22,299 nt of DNA from Planctomycetaceae bacterium (GCA_005789975.1 SXWC01000122.1:1-22299); one strand, 5' to 3'; counted from the first letter of the stretch, positions 6,745 to 17,619 are shown. The notes: generated by a model from the letters alone, not told the origin. Translations and numbers: made by a program.

Positions 6745-8610
6745 ATGCCCCAACCGCTCGCCGCCGACGTCGCCCGACTCCTCGACTCGATCGCCGCCGC
6801 CCGCGTCTCCGGCAGGATCACGGAGCACTCGGCGGTGACCATGCGGGACTGGCTCACGCAGCCGCGATATGCGGAATTCGCCGGCGAACTGGCGAGCCGG
6901 ATCGACCAGGGCCTCTGGAAGGAGCTCGACGACGTCTACTGGACCGTGATCCCGTTCGGCACCGGCGGCCGTCGCGGGATGATGTATCCGGTCGGCTCCA
7001 ACGCCATCAACGACCGGACGATCGGCGAGAGCGCCCAGGGACTCGCCGACTACGTGCGGACCGCGCTTCCCGCCGGCGAAACGCCGACCTGCGCGATCGC
7101 CTACGACACCAGGCACCGCTCGGAACACTTCGCCAAACTCTGCACCGAGGTGCTCCTCGCCTCCGGCTTCAAGGTGTTTTTCCTGCGGGGGGTGCGGAGC
7201 ACGCCCGAACTGTCGTTTGCGGTGCGAGCCACGAAGAGCACCTGCGGCATCATGGTGACCGCGAGCCACAACCCTCCCACCGACAACGCCGTGAAGGTTT
7301 ACTGGGAGGGGGGCGTGCAGGTGCTGCCGCCGCACGATCGGGGCATCATCGACTGCGTGATGAAGGCCGACACGATCCGCCGGGAGTCGTTCGAGTCGGG
7401 CGTCGCCAGCGGCCGCGTGCGGTTCGTGGAGGAGGAGATCGATCCCGCCTTCGTGCAGGCCGTGCTCCGCCAGTCGGCCGCCGCCCCACGCGACATCTCC
7501 ATTCTCTACACGCCGCTCCACGGCGTGGGCGCGACGGCCGTGGTGCCGGTGCTCGCCGGGGCGGGCTTCGAGCGGCTGCGGCTCTACGGTCCGCACGAGA
7601 AGCCCGACGGCGACTTCCCCAACGTGCCCGGCCACGTCGCCAACCCTGAGAACCCGGCCGTGCTCGGCGGGCCGATCGAAGAGGCCGAGGCACGTGGCGA
7701 CGATCTCGTGCTGGCCAGTGACCCCGACTGCGACCGACTGGGCGCCGCGGCGCCGCTGACGCGGCGGCCCGGCGCCGGCTGGAGCACGTTCACGGGCAAC
7801 CAGCTCTGCGGTCTGCTCTGCGAACAGGCGATCGCGGGCCGCAGGGCCCGCGGCGAATCGACTCCGGGCGATTACGTGGTCACCACGATCGTGACCAGCG
7901 GACTGGTCCGCCGGGTGGCCGAGGCACACGGCCTGAAGGTCGATGACACGCAGCTCGTGGGCTTCAAATGGATCTGCTCGGCGATCGACCGCCATGGGCC
8001 GGCGGGTTTCGTGTTCGGCACGGAGGAGTCGCACGGCTACCTCGCCGGCACGCACGTTCGCGACAAGGACGCGGCCGTGGCGGCGTTGCTCATGGCCGAA
8101 CAGACCGCGGCGCTCAAGGCGGAGGGCCGCACACCGCACGAAAAACTCGACGAGCTCTTCACGCGGCACGGCTGCCATCAGGAACGGCAGATCAACGTGA
8201 TGCTGCCGGGCGCCACGGGCATGGAACGCATGAAGGAGATCATGGCGGCCCTGAGGGCCACGCCCCCCGACTCGTTCGGCGGCCTCGATGTGGTCCGTAC
8301 CCGGGACCAGGCAAGCCTCCGGACCTGGACGCCGGGCTCGACTCCCGCTGTCTACGGGGGGGTGAAGAGCGACGTGGTGCTCTTCGACCTCGCCGGCCCC
8401 GGAGCCGGAGTGCTCCTGCCCGATGGGGGATTTCCGCCGCTGGGCAACGCGTTGGCCGCGCGACCGTCGGGCACGGAGCCCAAGATCAAGTTTTATCTGT
8501 TTGCCTACGCACCGCCGGGCAGTTTGGCCGACCTTCCCGCGACGAAGCGGATGCTGGGTGAACGGCTCGACGCGATGGAGCGGGATGTGCGCTCGCTCAT
8601 CGGCGTCTGA
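6745..8610 (+). CDS. Phosphoglucomutase/phosphomannomutase (PGM2-type phospho-sugar mutase)
   Basis: The protein has 621 aa, the longer PGM2/PgcA-like class. It interconverts hexose-1- and hexose-6-phosphates, most likely glucose-1-P and glucose-6-P. Visible motifs in order: GTGGRRG near residue 73, catalytic TASHNPPTDN with Ser174, metal-binding SDPDCDRLG (about 330), sugar-binding GTEESHGY (about 427), and phosphate-binding RPSGTEPKIKFY near 575. All are intact. The ATG at 6745 has GGAG with 7-nt spacing. It is divergent from the glmM-like mutase and ends 43 nt before uvrC, which may have its own promoter. In this setting it would link glycolysis to ADP-glucose formation by GlgC and to glucose-1-P release by GlgP; that link is inference from pathway knowledge. 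Confidence 0.93.
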   Translation: MPQPLAADVARLLDSIAAARVSGRITEHSAVTMRDWLTQPRYAEFAGELASRIDQGLWKELDDVYWTVIPFGTGGRRGMMYPVGSNAINDRTIGESAQGLADYVRTALPAGETPTCAIAYDTRHRSEHFAKLCTEVLLASGFKVFFLRGVRSTPELSFAVRATKSTCGIMVTASHNPPTDNAVKVYWEGGVQVLPPHDRGIIDCVMKADTIRRESFESGVASGRVRFVEEEIDPAFVQAVLRQSAAAPRDISILYTPLHGVGATAVVPVLAGAGFERLRLYGPHEKPDGDFPNVPGHVANPENPAVLGGPIEEAEARGDDLVLASDPDCDRLGAAAPLTRRPGAGWSTFTGNQLCGLLCEQAIAGRRARGESTPGDYVVTTIVTSGLVRRVAEAHGLKVDDTQLVGFKWICSAIDRHGPAGFVFGTEESHGYLAGTHVRDKDAAVAALLMAEQTAALKAEGRTPHEKLDELFTRHGCHQERQINVMLPGATGMERMKEIMAALRATPPDSFGGLDVVRTRDQASLRTWTPGSTPAVYGGVKSDVVLFDLAGPGAGVLLPDGGFPPLGNALAARPSGTEPKIKFYLFAYAPPGSLADLPATKRMLGERLDAMERDVRSLIGV

Positions 8611-8641
8611 CGCGGCCCGGAACCCATCCTGCCGGGCCGTC

Positions 8642-8647
8642 TACAAT
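8642..8647 (+). promoter_or_regulatory. Candidate -10 element, leaderless start of uvrC
   Basis: TACAAT (five of six to TATAAT) ends 6 nt before the ATG at 8654. No Shine-Dalgarno is present between the previous gene and the start. Confidence 0.45.
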
Positions 8648-8653
8648 CGGGGC

Positions 8654-10030
8654 ATGAGCGAACCGGACCGCGAGAACAGCATCGAGACGACGCCCGCCGA
8701 TACGGACTCCGCGGCGGCGGCCCGCGACCGCTCGGCGGCCGCGGCGAAGGTGCGGACGTTTCCGCAGACTCCGGGCGTGTATCTGATGAAGAACGCCGCC
8801 GGCGTCGTGATTTACGTCGGCAAGGCCAAGAACCTCCGGGCCCGCGCCGGCAGCTACTTCCTCAAGGCGGCCGCGGAGGACCGGCGCACGGCGGAGCTCG
8901 TCCTGGAAATCCGGGACATCGACTACCTGGAGGCGGAGAGCGAGGTCGATGCGCTGCTGCTGGAGAGCCGGCTCGTCAAGGACGTGCAGCCGCGTTTCAA
9001 CTCCGATCTCAAGGACGACAAGACCTTTCCCTACCTGCAGATCACGACGCACGAGGACTTTCCGCGGGTCGAGTTCACGCGAACGCCGCGGCAGAAGGGG
9101 GTCAAGCTCTACGGGCCCTTCACGAGCGCCGGCTCCCTCCGTGGCGCGATCGTGGTGCTCCAGCGGATTTTCAAGTTTCGCACCTGCACGCTCGACATCG
9201 ACGGCGACGACGAGCAGTGGCGGTGGTTCCGCCCCTGCCTGCTGGCCTCGATCGGGCAGTGCACCGCCCCCTGCAATCTCCGGATCTCGAAGGAGGAATA
9301 CCGCAAGGACATCAACCGCCTCAAGACCTTCCTCGACGGCGGCAAGAAGCAGCTCCTCGCCGAGATGCGAAGGGAGATGCTGGAGTCTTCGGCGAAGCTC
9401 GAGTTCGAGCGGGCGGCCCGGCTCCGTGACGAGATCCGGCTGCTCGAGACGCTCGATCAGCGGGGCGATCTCGAGGAACACGTGCAGCCCGAGGTTTTTC
9501 TCGTGGACCCCAAGAAGGGATTGGCGGGCCTCGAGAAGGTGCTGGGACTCGCCAAGCCGCCGCGGGTGATCGAGGGCGTGGACATCGCCCACCTCGCGGG
9601 CAACGAGACGGTGGCGAGCCTCGTGCAGTTCATCGACGGGCTCCCCTTCAAGCCCGGCTACAAGCGGTATCGGATCAAGACGGTGGACGGCATCGACGAC
9701 TACAAGAGCATTCACGAGGTCGTCTCACGGCGGTTCGCGCGACTTGTCCGCGAGGGCGCCTCGCCCCCCGACATCCTCCTGATCGACGGCGGCAAGGGCC
9801 AGCTCGCGGCCGCGCTCGACGCCCTCGAGAGCCTGGGCATCGAGCCCCCGTGCGTGATCTCGCTGGCAAAGCGGGAGGAGGAGGTCTTCATTCCGGGCCG
9901 CAGCGAGCCGCTCCGCCTCTCCCGCGACTCCTACTCCCTGCGACTTCTGGAATACGTCCGCGACGAAGCCCACCGCTTCGCCCAGCACTACCACCATCTC
10001 CTCCGCGGCAAACGCACGTTCGACGACTGA
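8654..10030 (+). CDS. uvrC: Excinuclease ABC subunit C, short form without C-terminal HhH domain
   Basis: The protein has 458 aa; UvrC usually has about 560-610. It makes the two incisions flanking a DNA lesion in nucleotide excision repair after handover from UvrA/UvrB. Order: a polar, Ala-rich N-terminal extension (1-31), GIY-YIG nuclease (GVY at 41-43, YVG at 54-56), a Cys4 cluster C178, C195, C203, C207 (spacing close to the Fe-S cysteines of E. coli UvrC), a UVR helical hairpin (LEFERAARLRDEI, about 260), and the RNase H-like nuclease with Asp310 (GVDIAH), Asp378 (IDGGKGQ) and His440 (RDEAHRF). It stops 18 residues after that His, where other UvrCs continue into the double helix-hairpin-helix. 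No remnant follows before glgP ends at 10103. The ATG at 8654 lacks a ribosome-binding site. Confidence 0.95.
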   Translation: MSEPDRENSIETTPADTDSAAAARDRSAAAAKVRTFPQTPGVYLMKNAAGVVIYVGKAKNLRARAGSYFLKAAAEDRRTAELVLEIRDIDYLEAESEVDALLLESRLVKDVQPRFNSDLKDDKTFPYLQITTHEDFPRVEFTRTPRQKGVKLYGPFTSAGSLRGAIVVLQRIFKFRTCTLDIDGDDEQWRWFRPCLLASIGQCTAPCNLRISKEEYRKDINRLKTFLDGGKKQLLAEMRREMLESSAKLEFERAARLRDEIRLLETLDQRGDLEEHVQPEVFLVDPKKGLAGLEKVLGLAKPPRVIEGVDIAHLAGNETVASLVQFIDGLPFKPGYKRYRIKTVDGIDDYKSIHEVVSRRFARLVREGASPPDILLIDGGKGQLAAALDALESLGIEPPCVISLAKREEEVFIPGRSEPLRLSRDSYSLRLLEYVRDEAHRFAQHYHHLLRGKRTFDD

Positions 10031-10035
10031 CCCCG

Positions 10036-10061
10036 GGCCGTGCGGAACGCCGGCCACGGCC
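10036..10061. terminator. Possible hairpin between convergent uvrC and glgP
   Basis: GGCCGTG (10036-10042) pairs with CACGGCC (10055-10061) around a 12-nt loop in the 72-bp convergent gap. There is no T-run on either strand, so a terminator role is only suggested by position. Confidence 0.3.
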
Positions 10062-10102
10062 AGACGCACGGCGGGCATGCCGAGCGATGCGGAGGGGCTT
10101 GG

Positions 10103-12352
10103 CTACCGATTCGTCATGTCGCACGACACCCCGCCGGCAGCCGGCACGTAGCAGGCCCGCGCGTAGTCCATCACCATGCGATGCGCACTGAACCGCCACG
10201 CCAGCGAACTGATCGAGTTCATCATCATCTTGATCCACTCGCGGGGCAGACCGTCGGCGTCGCGGTCGTAGAACAGCGGGATCACTTCCTTTTCGAGGAC
10301 GTTGAAGAGCGCCTCCCCGTCACGACGATCGGTGATCTCGTCGTTGAAGTGGGTCTCTCCGCGGCCGATCGCGAAGCCGTTGCGGCCGTCGAAGGCCTCG
10401 GCCCACCAGCCGTCGAGAATCGAGCAGTTGAGGCCGCCGTTGAGCACCACCTTCTGGCCGCTCGTGCCCGACGCCTCCAGCGGCCGGCGCGGATTGTTGA
10501 GCCACACATCCACGCCCTGCACGAGGTGCCGGGCGACGTTGATGTCGTAATCCTCCACGAAGACGACACGGCCCGCGAAGCGGGCGTCGTTGCGGAGGTT
10601 GGCGATCCTGCGGATCAGCGCCTTTCCCGGCTCGTCGGCCGGATGAGCCTTGCCCGCGTAGATCACCTGGATCGGACGGTCACGATCGCTCGTGAGCGCG
10701 TGGAGCCTGTCGAGTTCCGCCAGCAGCAAATCGGCCCGCTTGTAGGTGGCGAATCGCCGCGCGAACCCGATCGTGAGGATATTGGGGTCGAGCACCGTCC
10801 GGGCCATCTCCACCGCCTCGTCGCATTCACCGCGGCGGCGGCACTGCCGCGAGAGCCGGCGGCGCACGAACTGCAGCAGGAGATTCTTGAGGGCGTAGTG
10901 CGTCTCCCAGAGCTCGCCGGGGTCGCACTCGTGGATCTTCTCCCAGATGTCGGGCTCGCCCATGCGGCGGAACCAGTTGGCGGGGAAGATCCGGTCATAG
11001 AGCTGCAGCATCTGCCATGACAGCCAGCTCGGCACGTGCACGCCGTGGGTGATGTGGCCGATCGGCACCTCCTCCTCGATCCGCCACGGCCAGAGGTTGG
11101 CCCACATGCGTCGGCTGACATGGCCGTGGAGGGCGCTGACGGCGTTGGCCCGTCGCGACATCTTGAGCCCCAGCACCGTCATGCAGAACGGCTCGCCGTG
11201 GTTGTGGGGTTCGACCCTGCCGAGGCCCATCAACTGGTCGTGCGAGATGCCGAGGGCGTCGCGGGTGGGGCCGAGATGCTCCTCCATGAGGCCGCTATCG
11301 AATCGATCGTGGCCGGCGGGCACCGGCGTGTGGGTGGTGAAGACCGTCTGCCGGGCGACCCGGCGAACCGCGTCGTCGAACGGATAGCCGTCGCGTTCCA
11401 TGCGGCCGCGAACCGCTTCGAGCGTCGCGAAGACGGAGTGACCCTCGTTGAGGTGATAGACGCCCGGCACGATGCCCATGGCGCGGATCGCCTTCACGCC
11501 GCCCACGCCGAGGATCAGTTCCTGGCGGATGCGGATCCGCGTGTCGCCGCCGTAGAGGCGGCTGGTGAGCTCGCGGTCTGCGGGCGAGTTTTCCTCGACG
11601 TCGGAATCGAGGAGGAACAGGCTCACACGACCCACGGCCATCTTCCAGACCTTGGCGTAGAGCGGACCGCTGCGGGTGTCGATCTGCACGTGGACCGGCG
11701 CGCCATCGATGCCGAGAGCCGGCTCGATCGGCAGGGCGTCCTCCCGCGACTGGAGGTATTCCTCGTGCTGATAGCCGTCGATGTCGAGGAGCTGGCGGAA
11801 GTAGCCCTGATCGTAGAAGAGCCCGACCGCGAGCAGCGGGATGCCGAGACCGCTGGCGCTCTTGATGTGGTCGCCGGCGAGCACTCCGAGACCGCCGGAG
11901 TAGATCGGAACGGACTCATGGATGCCGAACTCGGCCGAGAAATAGACCACCGGTTTCGAACCCAGCACGCCGGCGTGGATGGTGCTCCAGCTCGACTCAT
12001 TGGCGAGGTATTCCTTGAGCCGCCGGTACGCCTGATTGATCCGGCTGTAGAGCACGAGTTCGGCAGCGCGGGCCTCCAGCCGTTCCGGGGTGAACTCCGC
12101 GAGCAGGGCGATGGGGTTGTGGTCGAGCTGCCGCCAGCGGATCGGGTCGAGCTCACGAAACAGGTTCGTGACTTCCGGATGCCAGCTCCACCACAGGTTG
12201 CGGGCGAGCGCGACGCACTTGTCGTAGAGATTTTGCGGCGACAGTTCGTCGAGTCGGAGCGGCGCAGGGGCGACCGTCGCCCCGTTGGCGTTTCCGTTCG
12301 TGGAGATCGCGGTGTGGACTTCGCGGGCCGAGAGTTCTTCAGCCTGGCTCAT
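10103..12352 (-). CDS. glgP: Alpha-glucan (glycogen) phosphorylase
   Basis: The protein has 749 aa. It releases glucose-1-phosphate from alpha-1,4-glucan ends, PLP-dependent, in the cytosol. It belongs to the GT35 group often annotated alpha-glucan phosphorylase: an N-terminal helical region (NLWWSWHPEVTNLFRELDP), VVYFSAEFGIHES, the SGGLGVLAGDH glycine loop, the FTTHTPVPAGHDRF block, TIGFARRFATYKRADLLL, and the PLP-binding GTSGQK with Lys634. The start ATG at 12352 (MSQAEELS) has GGAG about 9 nt upstream; the open frame extends 41 codons further but runs through the promoter region. A TATACT box at 12414-12409 would give a leader of about 50 nt. It is divergent from the acyl-CoA dehydrogenase-like gene and convergent with uvrC. 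Confidence 0.94.
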   Translation of the reverse strand: MSQAEELSAREVHTAISTNGNANGATVAPAPLRLDELSPQNLYDKCVALARNLWWSWHPEVTNLFRELDPIRWRQLDHNPIALLAEFTPERLEARAAELVLYSRINQAYRRLKEYLANESSWSTIHAGVLGSKPVVYFSAEFGIHESVPIYSGGLGVLAGDHIKSASGLGIPLLAVGLFYDQGYFRQLLDIDGYQHEEYLQSREDALPIEPALGIDGAPVHVQIDTRSGPLYAKVWKMAVGRVSLFLLDSDVEENSPADRELTSRLYGGDTRIRIRQELILGVGGVKAIRAMGIVPGVYHLNEGHSVFATLEAVRGRMERDGYPFDDAVRRVARQTVFTTHTPVPAGHDRFDSGLMEEHLGPTRDALGISHDQLMGLGRVEPHNHGEPFCMTVLGLKMSRRANAVSALHGHVSRRMWANLWPWRIEEEVPIGHITHGVHVPSWLSWQMLQLYDRIFPANWFRRMGEPDIWEKIHECDPGELWETHYALKNLLLQFVRRRLSRQCRRRGECDEAVEMARTVLDPNILTIGFARRFATYKRADLLLAELDRLHALTSDRDRPIQVIYAGKAHPADEPGKALIRRIANLRNDARFAGRVVFVEDYDINVARHLVQGVDVWLNNPRRPLEASGTSGQKVVLNGGLNCSILDGWWAEAFDGRNGFAIGRGETHFNDEITDRRDGEALFNVLEKEVIPLFYDRDADGLPREWIKMMMNSISSLAWRFSAHRMVMDYARACYVPAAGGVSCDMTNR

Positions 12353-12408
12353 GGGTGCAGCTCCGGGAGGGAGGGGAGATGGTGGGACACCGTGCCAGAA
12401 GTGGACGA

Positions 12409-12414
12409 AGTATA
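12409..12414 (-). promoter_or_regulatory. Candidate -10 element for glgP
   Basis: TATACT on the minus strand lies 56 nt upstream of the ATG at 12352, with a Shine-Dalgarno GGAG in the leader. The -35 region is GC-rich and shows no TTGACA-like sequence. Confidence 0.4.
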
Positions 12415-12454
12415 CCCGGCCCCGCCCCCGACGCGACCGGCCCCTGGGCCGGTG

Positions 12455-12460
12455 CATAAT
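12455..12460 (+). promoter_or_regulatory. Candidate -10 element, leaderless start of acyl-CoA dehydrogenase-like gene
   Basis: CATAAT (five of six to TATAAT) ends 7 nt before the ATG at 12468. It overlaps an alternative in-frame ATG at 12459, so 12468 is the better start if this promoter is real. Confidence 0.42.
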
Positions 12461-12467
12461 GGATCCC

Positions 12468-13517
12468 ATGTTCACGCCCGATCGCGATCAGCCCGACGCC
12501 GCACGCCTTGATTCGCTCGGCGAAACGCTCGCCACGATCGCCGCCCGTACCGCCCACGAGGGGCCATGGCGCAGCGGCGCGTTCGGGGCCCTGGGGGAAT
12601 CCGGCGTGCTGGCCGGATTCGTGCCCGTCGACTGTGGCGGCACCGGGGCTTCGGAACCGGCCCTCGTCTCCGCGCTCATCGCGATCGCGGAACGGTGCCT
12701 GACGACCGCCCTGGCGCTCACGCAGTGGGCCGCCGCGGTGCGGATCATCTCGGGAGCATCCGCCGACGTTCGCGGCTCGCTGCTTCCGCCGCTCGCCCGC
12801 GGCGACGCTTCGACCACCGTCGGGATCTCGCATCTCACCACCAGCCGTCGGCATCTCGGCACGCCCGCGGTGGCCGCCTTCCCCGACGGTGCCGGATGGC
12901 GGCTCGACGGCTTCTGTCCGTGGGTGACGGGGGCCGACTCCAGCGACACGATCGTGACCGGAGCCGTGACCGCGAACGACGGGCAGATGTTCTTCGTGGT
13001 GCCGACCGACACGGCCGGTGTCACGATCGACCCGCCGCTTTCGTTGCTCGCGCTCTCCGGCAGCCGCACATCGGCCGTGCGATTCGAGGCCGCGCGGCCT
13101 GCGCATGCGATCCCGCCGCCCGGTGGCGGGCCGCGGACGGGTGGCCTCGCGACCACGGCTCTGGCGGTCGGGGCGACGAGGGCGTCGATCGCGGCGATCG
13201 CCCGCGAGGGGCAGTCACGCCCCGGCTTGATGCCGATCGCGGCGGAGTTCACCGCCGAGATCGACGACCTGACGGCGAGACTCCTGCGGGGGGCTCGCGA
13301 AGGCATCGACGCGAACGACCGCGATCGGCTTCGCGTCATGACCAACGGGCTGGTGGTCCGCGCGGCGCAGGGGGCCCTGACGGCTTCGAAAGGTGCGGGA
13401 TTCGTGGCGGGGCACACGGTGGAGCGGCTGGTCCGCGAGTCGTTGTTCTTTCTGGTCTGGAGTTGCCCGCAGGCGGTGTCGGATGCCGTTCTCTGCGATC
13501 TGGCCGGCATCGACTGA
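12468..13517 (+). CDS. Acyl-CoA dehydrogenase-family flavoprotein, shortened C-terminus
   Basis: The protein has 349 aa; typical family members have 370-400. An N-terminal helical domain (ESGVLAGFVPVDCGGTGASE) is followed by a middle beta domain (residues about 110-200, with GWRLDGFCPWVTGADSSDTI matching the flavin/substrate platform). A C-terminal helical bundle follows, ending SKGAGFVAGHTVERLVRESL and then FFLVWSCP. The C-terminal YxGT segment holding the catalytic Glu of short- and medium-chain acyl-CoA dehydrogenases is absent. A reduced-flavin monooxygenase or other non-canonical activity of the same fold is therefore as likely as beta-oxidation. The substrate is unknown. A second in-frame ATG lies three codons upstream (12459). 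The nearest downstream gene on this strand, the GT9 gene, is 101 nt away with its own ribosome-binding site. Confidence 0.75.
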   Translation: MFTPDRDQPDAARLDSLGETLATIAARTAHEGPWRSGAFGALGESGVLAGFVPVDCGGTGASEPALVSALIAIAERCLTTALALTQWAAAVRIISGASADVRGSLLPPLARGDASTTVGISHLTTSRRHLGTPAVAAFPDGAGWRLDGFCPWVTGADSSDTIVTGAVTANDGQMFFVVPTDTAGVTIDPPLSLLALSGSRTSAVRFEAARPAHAIPPPGGGPRTGGLATTALAVGATRASIAAIAREGQSRPGLMPIAAEFTAEIDDLTARLLRGAREGIDANDRDRLRVMTNGLVVRAAQGALTASKGAGFVAGHTVERLVRESLFFLVWSCPQAVSDAVLCDLAGID

Positions 13518-13618
13518 GGCTGCGGCGGCAAGCCGCGGGAAAATACGCGAAACTGCCCTTGCGTCGTCCGGGCAGCGGCGACGATCCTCCCCGGCGCTCA
13601 CGCGGAGAGGATGGGGCC

Positions 13619-14644
13619 ATGCAGCCACCACGTTCGATCGTCATCGTCAAGTTGTCCGCCATCGGCGACGTGATCCACGGCGTGCCCGTGGCCGTGGCCG
13701 CCAAGCGGGCCTTTCCGGAGGCACGGATCGGCTGGGTCGTCGAGGGTCGCGCCGCCGACGTGCTCGCCGGCCATCCCGCCATCGACCATCTCTTTCGGAT
13801 GCCCCGTGGCTGGCTGAAGTCACCCGCCCAGGTGATCTCGTTGCGGCGGCAACTCAGGGCGTTTGCCGCCGATGTGGCGATCGACCTGCAGGGCCTTCTC
13901 AAAAGCGGCGTCGCGACCTGGCTTTCAGCCGCGCGCATGCGGATCGGTCACGCCCGGCCCGCGTCCCGGGAGCGGGCCTGGCTCTCCTACACGCATCCCG
14001 TCGTGACCACGCTCACGCACGTCGTGGAGCGGAACTGCGACCTGCTGGCACCGCTCGGCGTGACCGCCACGATGCCGGGGTTCGAGATGCCGCACTGGCC
14101 CGTCAGCCGGCTGAGAATGCAGCACTGGCTCCAGGGGCAGCGGCTCACATCACCGGTCGCGATCATCAATCCCGGCGCCGGCTGGTCCTCGAAGCTCTGG
14201 CCCGTCGAGCGGTTCGCCGCCGTGGCCCGCGGCCTCCACCAACGCGAGGGCGTGCAGACGGTCGTCGTGTGGGGCGGTGCGGCCGAGCAGGCGGCCGCGG
14301 AACGGATCGTGAACGATTCGCAAGGCGCCGCGATCCTGGCCCCGCGAACGACGCTCCAGGATCTCGGCGAACTCGCACGGCTCGCCAAGGTGTTCATCTC
14401 CAGCGACACCGGGCCGCTCCATCTCGCCGCCGCGGTCGGCGTCCCCTGCGTGGGGCTCTTCGGTCCGGTGCCCGGCGCCCGCAACGGCCCGTACGGCCGG
14501 CACCATGTCTGCGTCGAACCACCGGCGGATCTGCGGCCCGCCTGGAGCGATCGCAAGACCGACACCGTCTCGATGAATGGCATCGACGTCCACGCCGTGC
14601 TCGCGGCGACGCAGTCGCTCCTGTCCCGCGCCCGGGCGGCTTGA
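13619..14644 (+). CDS. Glycosyltransferase family 9 (heptosyltransferase-like)
   Basis: The protein has 341 aa, GT-B fold. The N-terminal IVIVKLSAIGDVIHGVPV is the GT9 signature shared with WaaC/WaaF. The C-terminal nucleotide-sugar half contains INPGAGWSSKLWPVERFA and FISSDTGPLHLAAAVGVP, then GLFGP. These enzymes add heptose or related sugars to lipopolysaccharide core or other envelope glycans on the cytosolic face of the inner membrane. The true donor and acceptor are not readable here, and no heptose-synthesis genes are in the window. The ATG at 13619 has GGAGAGGA with 7-nt spacing. It is convergent with the 115-aa conserved gene (47 bp gap). Confidence 0.88.
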   Translation: MQPPRSIVIVKLSAIGDVIHGVPVAVAAKRAFPEARIGWVVEGRAADVLAGHPAIDHLFRMPRGWLKSPAQVISLRRQLRAFAADVAIDLQGLLKSGVATWLSAARMRIGHARPASRERAWLSYTHPVVTTLTHVVERNCDLLAPLGVTATMPGFEMPHWPVSRLRMQHWLQGQRLTSPVAIINPGAGWSSKLWPVERFAAVARGLHQREGVQTVVVWGGAAEQAAAERIVNDSQGAAILAPRTTLQDLGELARLAKVFISSDTGPLHLAAAVGVPCVGLFGPVPGARNGPYGRHHVCVEPPADLRPAWSDRKTDTVSMNGIDVHAVLAATQSLLSRARAA

Positions 14645-14691
14645 GGTTCACCCGGCGGGCAAGGCTCCGGAGCCGTCGGGCTCGGCGGCCG

Positions 14692-15039
14692 CTACGGGGC
14701 GTCCGACACGTCCTCGCCGATCGCACCGCGCCCCACGTCCTCGACGATCGAGAGACTCTCGACCGTGAACCAACGGGTGAAGAGCGAGAAGTCGGCCGCA
14801 TCGGGCCACGCTGTCTGATCGGGCTGCCAGACCTTCAGCTCGCGTCGAAAGATCTCCTCGAAGAGATCCTCCACGACCTCCTCGGCCTCCTCCGGGAAAT
14901 GGCAGGCCGGAATGAGATAGACCGTCCTCTCCGCGATCTTGCGGCGTTCATTGATCGTGGCGTCGACGATACCAGTCGTCTTCAACCAGCCGTAGAAAGC
15001 CGCCTCGTGGCCGATCACGACCGCACTGCGATTGAGCAT
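14692..15039 (-). CDS. Conserved hypothetical acidic protein, 115 aa
   Basis: I do not recognise a function. The protein is soluble and acidic, without signal peptide or membrane segment. The order MLNRSAVVIGHEAAFYGWLK, TVYLIPACHFPEEAEEVVED, LFEEIFRRELKVW and SLFTRWFTVESLSIVEDVG resembles a family of small uncharacterised proteins I recall from planctomycetes and other bacteria, with a conserved YLIP motif, an acidic helix and a WF near the end. The ATG at 15039 has a weak AGG upstream. It is convergent with the GT9 gene and divergent from the small membrane protein before ligA. An evenly conserved codon pattern and a solid reading frame make it a likely real gene. Confidence 0.75.
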   Translation of the reverse strand: MLNRSAVVIGHEAAFYGWLKTTGIVDATINERRKIAERTVYLIPACHFPEEAEEVVEDLFEEIFRRELKVWQPDQTAWPDAADFSLFTRWFTVESLSIVEDVGRGAIGEDVSDAP

Positions 15040-15194
15040 GGGATGCCTGCCGGTTCGTCGGATACCCGGCTTCGTGCCCGCTGACCTCCCGTCGCGTCCC
15101 CCTGCTCACGGCACTCTCTCGGCCGCGGCCGGCGGCATGGGAAAGTCTAGGGCTCGTGCTTTCCAAAAGGCAAAATCCGCGGGCCAAACGGCGA

Positions 15195-15200
15195 TATACT
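15195..15200 (+). promoter_or_regulatory. Candidate -10 element for the small membrane protein-ligA operon
   Basis: TATACT, five of six to consensus, lies 31 nt before the ATG at 15232. A -35 element is not evident. Confidence 0.4.
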
Positions 15201-15231
15201 CCTGATCCGTCCCACACCCGGTTGGTCTGCC

Positions 15232-17579
<2,348 letters not shown>

Positions 17580-17619
17580 CCCATACCGCAGAGCCCTCGC
17601 GAGGTTCAGCCCCCGCGCC

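Noticed and set aside
6682..8178. In-frame upstream extension of the glmM-like gene to a 958-codon minus-strand frame, antisense to pgm.
   Set aside because: The added 499 codons give Arg/His/Gly-rich, motif-free sequence opposite a clear gene. GC-rich codon use keeps the antisense frame open. GlmM homologues start at MSHPSF-like positions.
12566..13618. Upstream extension of the GT9 gene frame by 351 codons through the acyl-CoA dehydrogenase-like gene.
   Set aside because: The extension is Arg-rich frame-shadow, while ATG 13619 has a good ribosome-binding site and fits the GT9 N-terminus.
14662..14673. GGCTCCGGAGCC palindrome between the convergent GT9 gene and the 115-aa gene as a terminator.
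   Set aside because: It gives only a 4-bp stem with a 4-nt loop and no T-run; short GC palindromes are expected by chance in such DNA.
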